Source: an archaeon
GTDB lineage: Archaea > Nanoarchaeota > Nanoarchaeia > Pacearchaeales > GW2011-AR1
Reading direction: 5' to 3'
Length of the DNA stretch: 5,533 bases
Assembly (NCBI GenBank): GCA_030639395.1
Contig: DAOWCW010000049.1
Coordinates: forward strand, 1 to 5,533
The translations under genes were made by a program, and so were the position numbers. The notes under the pieces were generated by a model, which saw only the letters and a program-made list of their open reading frames with translations, was not told the origin of the DNA and did not search any database. The number at the start of each line of letters is the position of its first letter. The stretch's first letter is position 1. Shown here piece by piece: positions 3,288-5,533 of this stretch.

Positions 3288-5533
3288 ATTTCCCAACCTT
3301 CCTCTCATTTTGCCCTTGAACACGGGTAGCAATTTCCTTAGCCCTCTCGAGAGCCTTCCTAGCTTTCCAATTTCTAATCAAAGCCGAAACCCTCTCAATC
3401 GGAATAATCTCAATCATCCCAATAGACTTCCCAATAGACTTCCTTATAATATAATTCACCCTCTCACTAGACCAACCCTTAGACCTCAACTCCGCACCAA
3501 TTCTATTATCCCTAAGTCCACGAGCCCTAGCATTAGATACATACATCAACAAATTATACAACTGTGCCGCATCCTTAAATAAATAAGATTCATAATGTTT
3601 TTTATACCAAAGTTGCAAACCAGAATAAATAACCAAAAAAAACAAAACACTCAAAATCAAAAAAAAGACTGCCTTCCCTGTAGGCTTACAATCACTCCTA
3701 CAATTATCCGGATTCTCCCCCGCAGCCTCCTCACAAATCTCATTAAAGTTACAATCACTTTCAATATCTGCCTCAATCACAAGAGAACTCAAACGCGGAG
3801 AAATAAAAAAACTCCCACGATCCCCATCCTCATAATAAAATTCAAAACTCTTCCTCTCTCCAGCATTTAAAATAATAACCGTCGCATCTCCAACCTTCCG
3901 AGCCCCAGCAACATCATTAAAATACAATTCATCAAATGGCTTATTAATCACAAAATAACTTTCTCCATCCCCCCTTGAAGTCACATCAAAACTATGCACA
4001 CTCAAAACCTCCCGATCCTCTCCATTCAAATACGAAACAAAAACATCCTTACTCTTCACAACAATATCTACATTGTCATTCTGCCAAGTCAAAATAGGCT
4101 TAACATAATCCTCATTCAAAGCCCCACTAACACCTCCAGAAATTATAGTAATAGGCTCGATATCAACATCTCCAAGCTCTGACATCAAAAACGGACTCTC
4201 AAGACTATTCGCCCCAACAACAACCGGAATATTCAAAGCATAAAGCTCCTGGGCAACATCCCTAAAATCTTCCACATCAAAAGAATTGTTCCATGCCCTA
4301 CCCAGCCTACTTAATTCATCTTCAAAACGTGCAATCTCAAGAATACTAAGTAAATCATCTCCATACCACTTAGGAAAACTTTCAATAATATCCCTAACTC
4401 TTTCCAAGGAAATCCCCTTCTCTCTCAACCCAGTCTCCACAGCTTCCTCAGGACTAATCACCTCAACCCCAAAACTCTTCTCGCTACTTAAATTACCACC
4501 AGCACTAACCCTCAATGATAATGTATAATTCTCCAAATTATTATAAGAATAAACAATATAAGGCACATTACTCCTCACTATCCCAGTCCCATCCCCAAAA
4601 TCCCACTCATAACTCAAAGACTCATTCTCATCAGGACCAGCAGGGTCATCGGGGCCAACAGGGTCATGCCTACTTGAGGCACTTGGGGAAAAATCAATCT
4701 TCGCATAAAACAAAACAGGAACTCCAGCAGGAGGATCCAATGGCAAAACCGAAGAAATAATCGGAGCAGGTAAAAGCCTAACATTCTCTCTAAAAATATC
4801 CTCACCAGAAAGTTCAGCAAAATATTCTCCAGCCTCAGAAACAACCAAGCCCAAAAATCCCAAATCTAAAATCCCATTAGGACCAGCAGGGTCATCCCTT
4901 GGGGGAAAATCGACCATAGCAGAACTCTCTACTAATTCATAAACCAAATTACTAGACTCCCACTCTGAATTATCCGTATAAATCAAACTAACATTATAAA
5001 TCCTAAAATTCTGAGCGACGCCAAAAACTCTCATTGGCAAAACGCATCCCTCAGAACAATCTCCATCATACCTATCCGAAATAATATAATTAGCTGCATC
5101 AACACTCTCCTCATCGAAATCAATAGTCTCCATAGCCTCTGCATCCGCATACATAACACCCTGAGCAAAAACACCATAATCCTTCACACTACTTTCAGGT
5201 CCAACATCATAAGCAAAACCGCAACTCTCTCCAGTATAATCCTCATAAATCCTATACTCAGTCAAAGTATCCGCACCAACACAAACCTGATATTCTCCTT
5301 CAGAAAAAATCTCACCAATATCCGGACTAATGACACAGCCCTCCTCAGTATCTGGATTAAAACTACATTCCCACGACGCACCAAAACCACTTCCAGGATA
5401 AACAACCATATTCAACTCGTCCCCACTTCCTATTACATCAGCACCAACTTTCAAAACAGAACTATCCCCGAGACTAATTATCTCACAATAAAAAGAACTC
5501 CCAATCAAAGGACCAAGCTCCTTATTCACAGAA
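3265..5533 (-). CDS. Large surface protein with PKD domain, Cys-rich segment, transmembrane anchor and basic cytoplasmic tail; 5' end cut by window
   Basis: The frame is open to the right edge. A GTG at 5529 could begin a 754-residue product, but no signal peptide or promoter is visible, so the true start is probably outside. Residues are numbered from that GTG. Residues 1-250 are extracellular-type, acidic and contain scattered Cys pairs (for example DCSEGC). A PKD domain covers about 255-360, with the signature YEWDFGDG at 307-314 and a beta-rich close (YTLSLRVS). A helical patch and further beta-type sequence follow. A Cys motif, DCNFNEIC...NCRSDC, lies at 592-614, then a transmembrane helix at about 620-641 (AVFFLILSVLFFLVIYSGL). 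A basic tail of about 112 residues contains ARGLRDNRIGAELRSKGWS and ends in KR-rich sequence. This anchor-plus-tail layout is common in DPANN surface proteins; adhesion or host contact is a guess. A short repeat (DFxP...DDPAGP) is present twice, at 207-217 and 279-299. Confidence 0.85.
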   Translation of the reverse strand, partial: SVNKELGPLIGSSFYCEIISLGDSSVLKVGADVIGSGDELNMVVYPGSGFGASWECSFNPDTEEGCVISPDIGEIFSEGEYQVCVGADTLTEYRIYEDYTGESCGFAYDVGPESSVKDYGVFAQGVMYADAEAMETIDFDEESVDAANYIISDRYDGDCSEGCVLPMRVFGVAQNFRIYNVSLIYTDNSEWESSNLVYELVESSAMVDFPPRDDPAGPNGILDLGFLGLVVSEAGEYFAELSGEDIFRENVRLLPAPIISSVLPLDPPAGVPVLFYAKIDFSPSASSRHDPVGPDDPAGPDENESLSYEWDFGDGTGIVRSNVPYIVYSYNNLENYTLSLRVSAGGNLSSEKSFGVEVISPEEAVETGLREKGISLERVRDIIESFPKWYGDDLLSILEIARFEDELSRLGRAWNNSFDVEDFRDVAQELYALNIPVVVGANSLESPFLMSELGDVDIEPITIISGGVSGALNEDYVKPILTWQNDNVDIVVKSKDVFVSYLNGEDREVLSVHSFDVTSRGDGESYFVINKPFDELYFNDVAGARKVGDATVIILNAGERKSFEFYYEDGDRGSFFISPRLSSLVIEADIESDCNFNEICEEAAGENPDNCRSDCKPTGKAVFFLILSVLFFLVIYSGLQLWYKKHYESYLFKDAAQLYNLLMYVSNARARGLRDNRIGAELRSKGWSSERVNYIIRKSIGKSIGMIEIIPIERVSALIRNWKARKALERAKEIATRVQGQNERKVGKYEARRVD
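4629..4695. repeat. In-frame short repeat, long copy, in the PKD linker
   Basis: This copy matches the shorter one at 4875-4911: 21 of 22 bases agree between 4629-4650 and 4875-4896, and 14 of 16 between the other ends (4680-4695 and 4896-4911). It carries an extra 30 bp. Within it, two 18-bp units are in tandem (4631-4648 and 4649-4666, three mismatches), encoding DPVGPD and DPAGPD. It lies just before the PKD signature, where domains of this kind have a variable loop. Confidence 0.7.
4875..4911. repeat. In-frame short repeat, short copy, upstream of the PKD domain
   Basis: Partner of the repeat at 4629-4695, in the same orientation and the same reading phase; it encodes DFPPRDDPAGPN. The protein on either side of the two copies is not alike, so this is not a duplicated domain but a short sequence that was copied or inserted. 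Confidence 0.65.

Noticed and set aside
3310..4760. Several plus-strand open frames opposite the surface-protein gene
   Set aside because: They are antisense to a continuous frame with PKD and membrane-anchor features and have low-complexity Asn/Pro/Thr-rich translations from the C-rich strand.
4614..4844. Minus-strand frame of 76 codons within the surface gene
   Set aside because: It is an alternate frame of the PKD region; its Leu/Phe/Arg-rich translation has no domain-like features.
5527..5529. GTG as the true start of the surface protein
   Set aside because: The frame continues open to the window edge, no signal peptide follows the GTG, and no promoter or ribosome site can be seen, so the gene is treated as cut at its 5' end.

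Overview
This window is most likely from an archaeon, probably a small-genome DPANN-type lineage. The reasons are two protein families I know only or mainly from archaea (an Era-like GTPase of the ArvA type and a DUF2073 protein), archaeal-style TATA boxes, and a PKD-containing surface protein with a C-terminal anchor of the kind common in DPANN genomes. Every gene I accept is on the minus strand, so transcription runs from high to low coordinates. The plus strand is very C-rich and G-poor. The lineage call is inference from style, not from a marker gene.

In transcription order: (1) 5533-3265, the 3' part of a large secreted or surface protein with a PKD domain, a Cys-rich segment, one transmembrane helix and a basic cytoplasmic tail; its true start lies outside the window. 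(2) 3287-2898, a GxxExxY-family PD-(D/E)XK-like protein overlapping the end of the surface gene, followed by three 9-bp repeats and a G-run tract. (3) 2787-2728, TATA-like promoter sites, then 2707-2069, an Era/Ras-like GTPase homologous to haloarchaeal ArvA. (4) 2091-1981, five consecutive hairpins with different stems but near-constant loops and linkers. (5) 1947-477, a tightly packed block: a two-helix membrane protein, a DUF2569 membrane protein, a HEPN protein and an MNT nucleotidyltransferase. (6) 477-1, the 5' part of a DUF2073 (ArvB-type) gene that runs off the left edge.

In other archaea, as I remember them, the ArvA GTPase and the DUF2073 protein are direct neighbours and are linked to extracellular vesicle formation. 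Here they are split by a four-gene cassette that carries a HEPN/MNT toxin-antitoxin-like pair, with the hairpin array at one border. The genes from 1947 to 1 overlap or lie within 1 nt of each other, so they are probably translated from one message. The window's main points of interest are the hairpin array, the split Arv locus, and a short DNA repeat inserted in frame twice in the surface protein.
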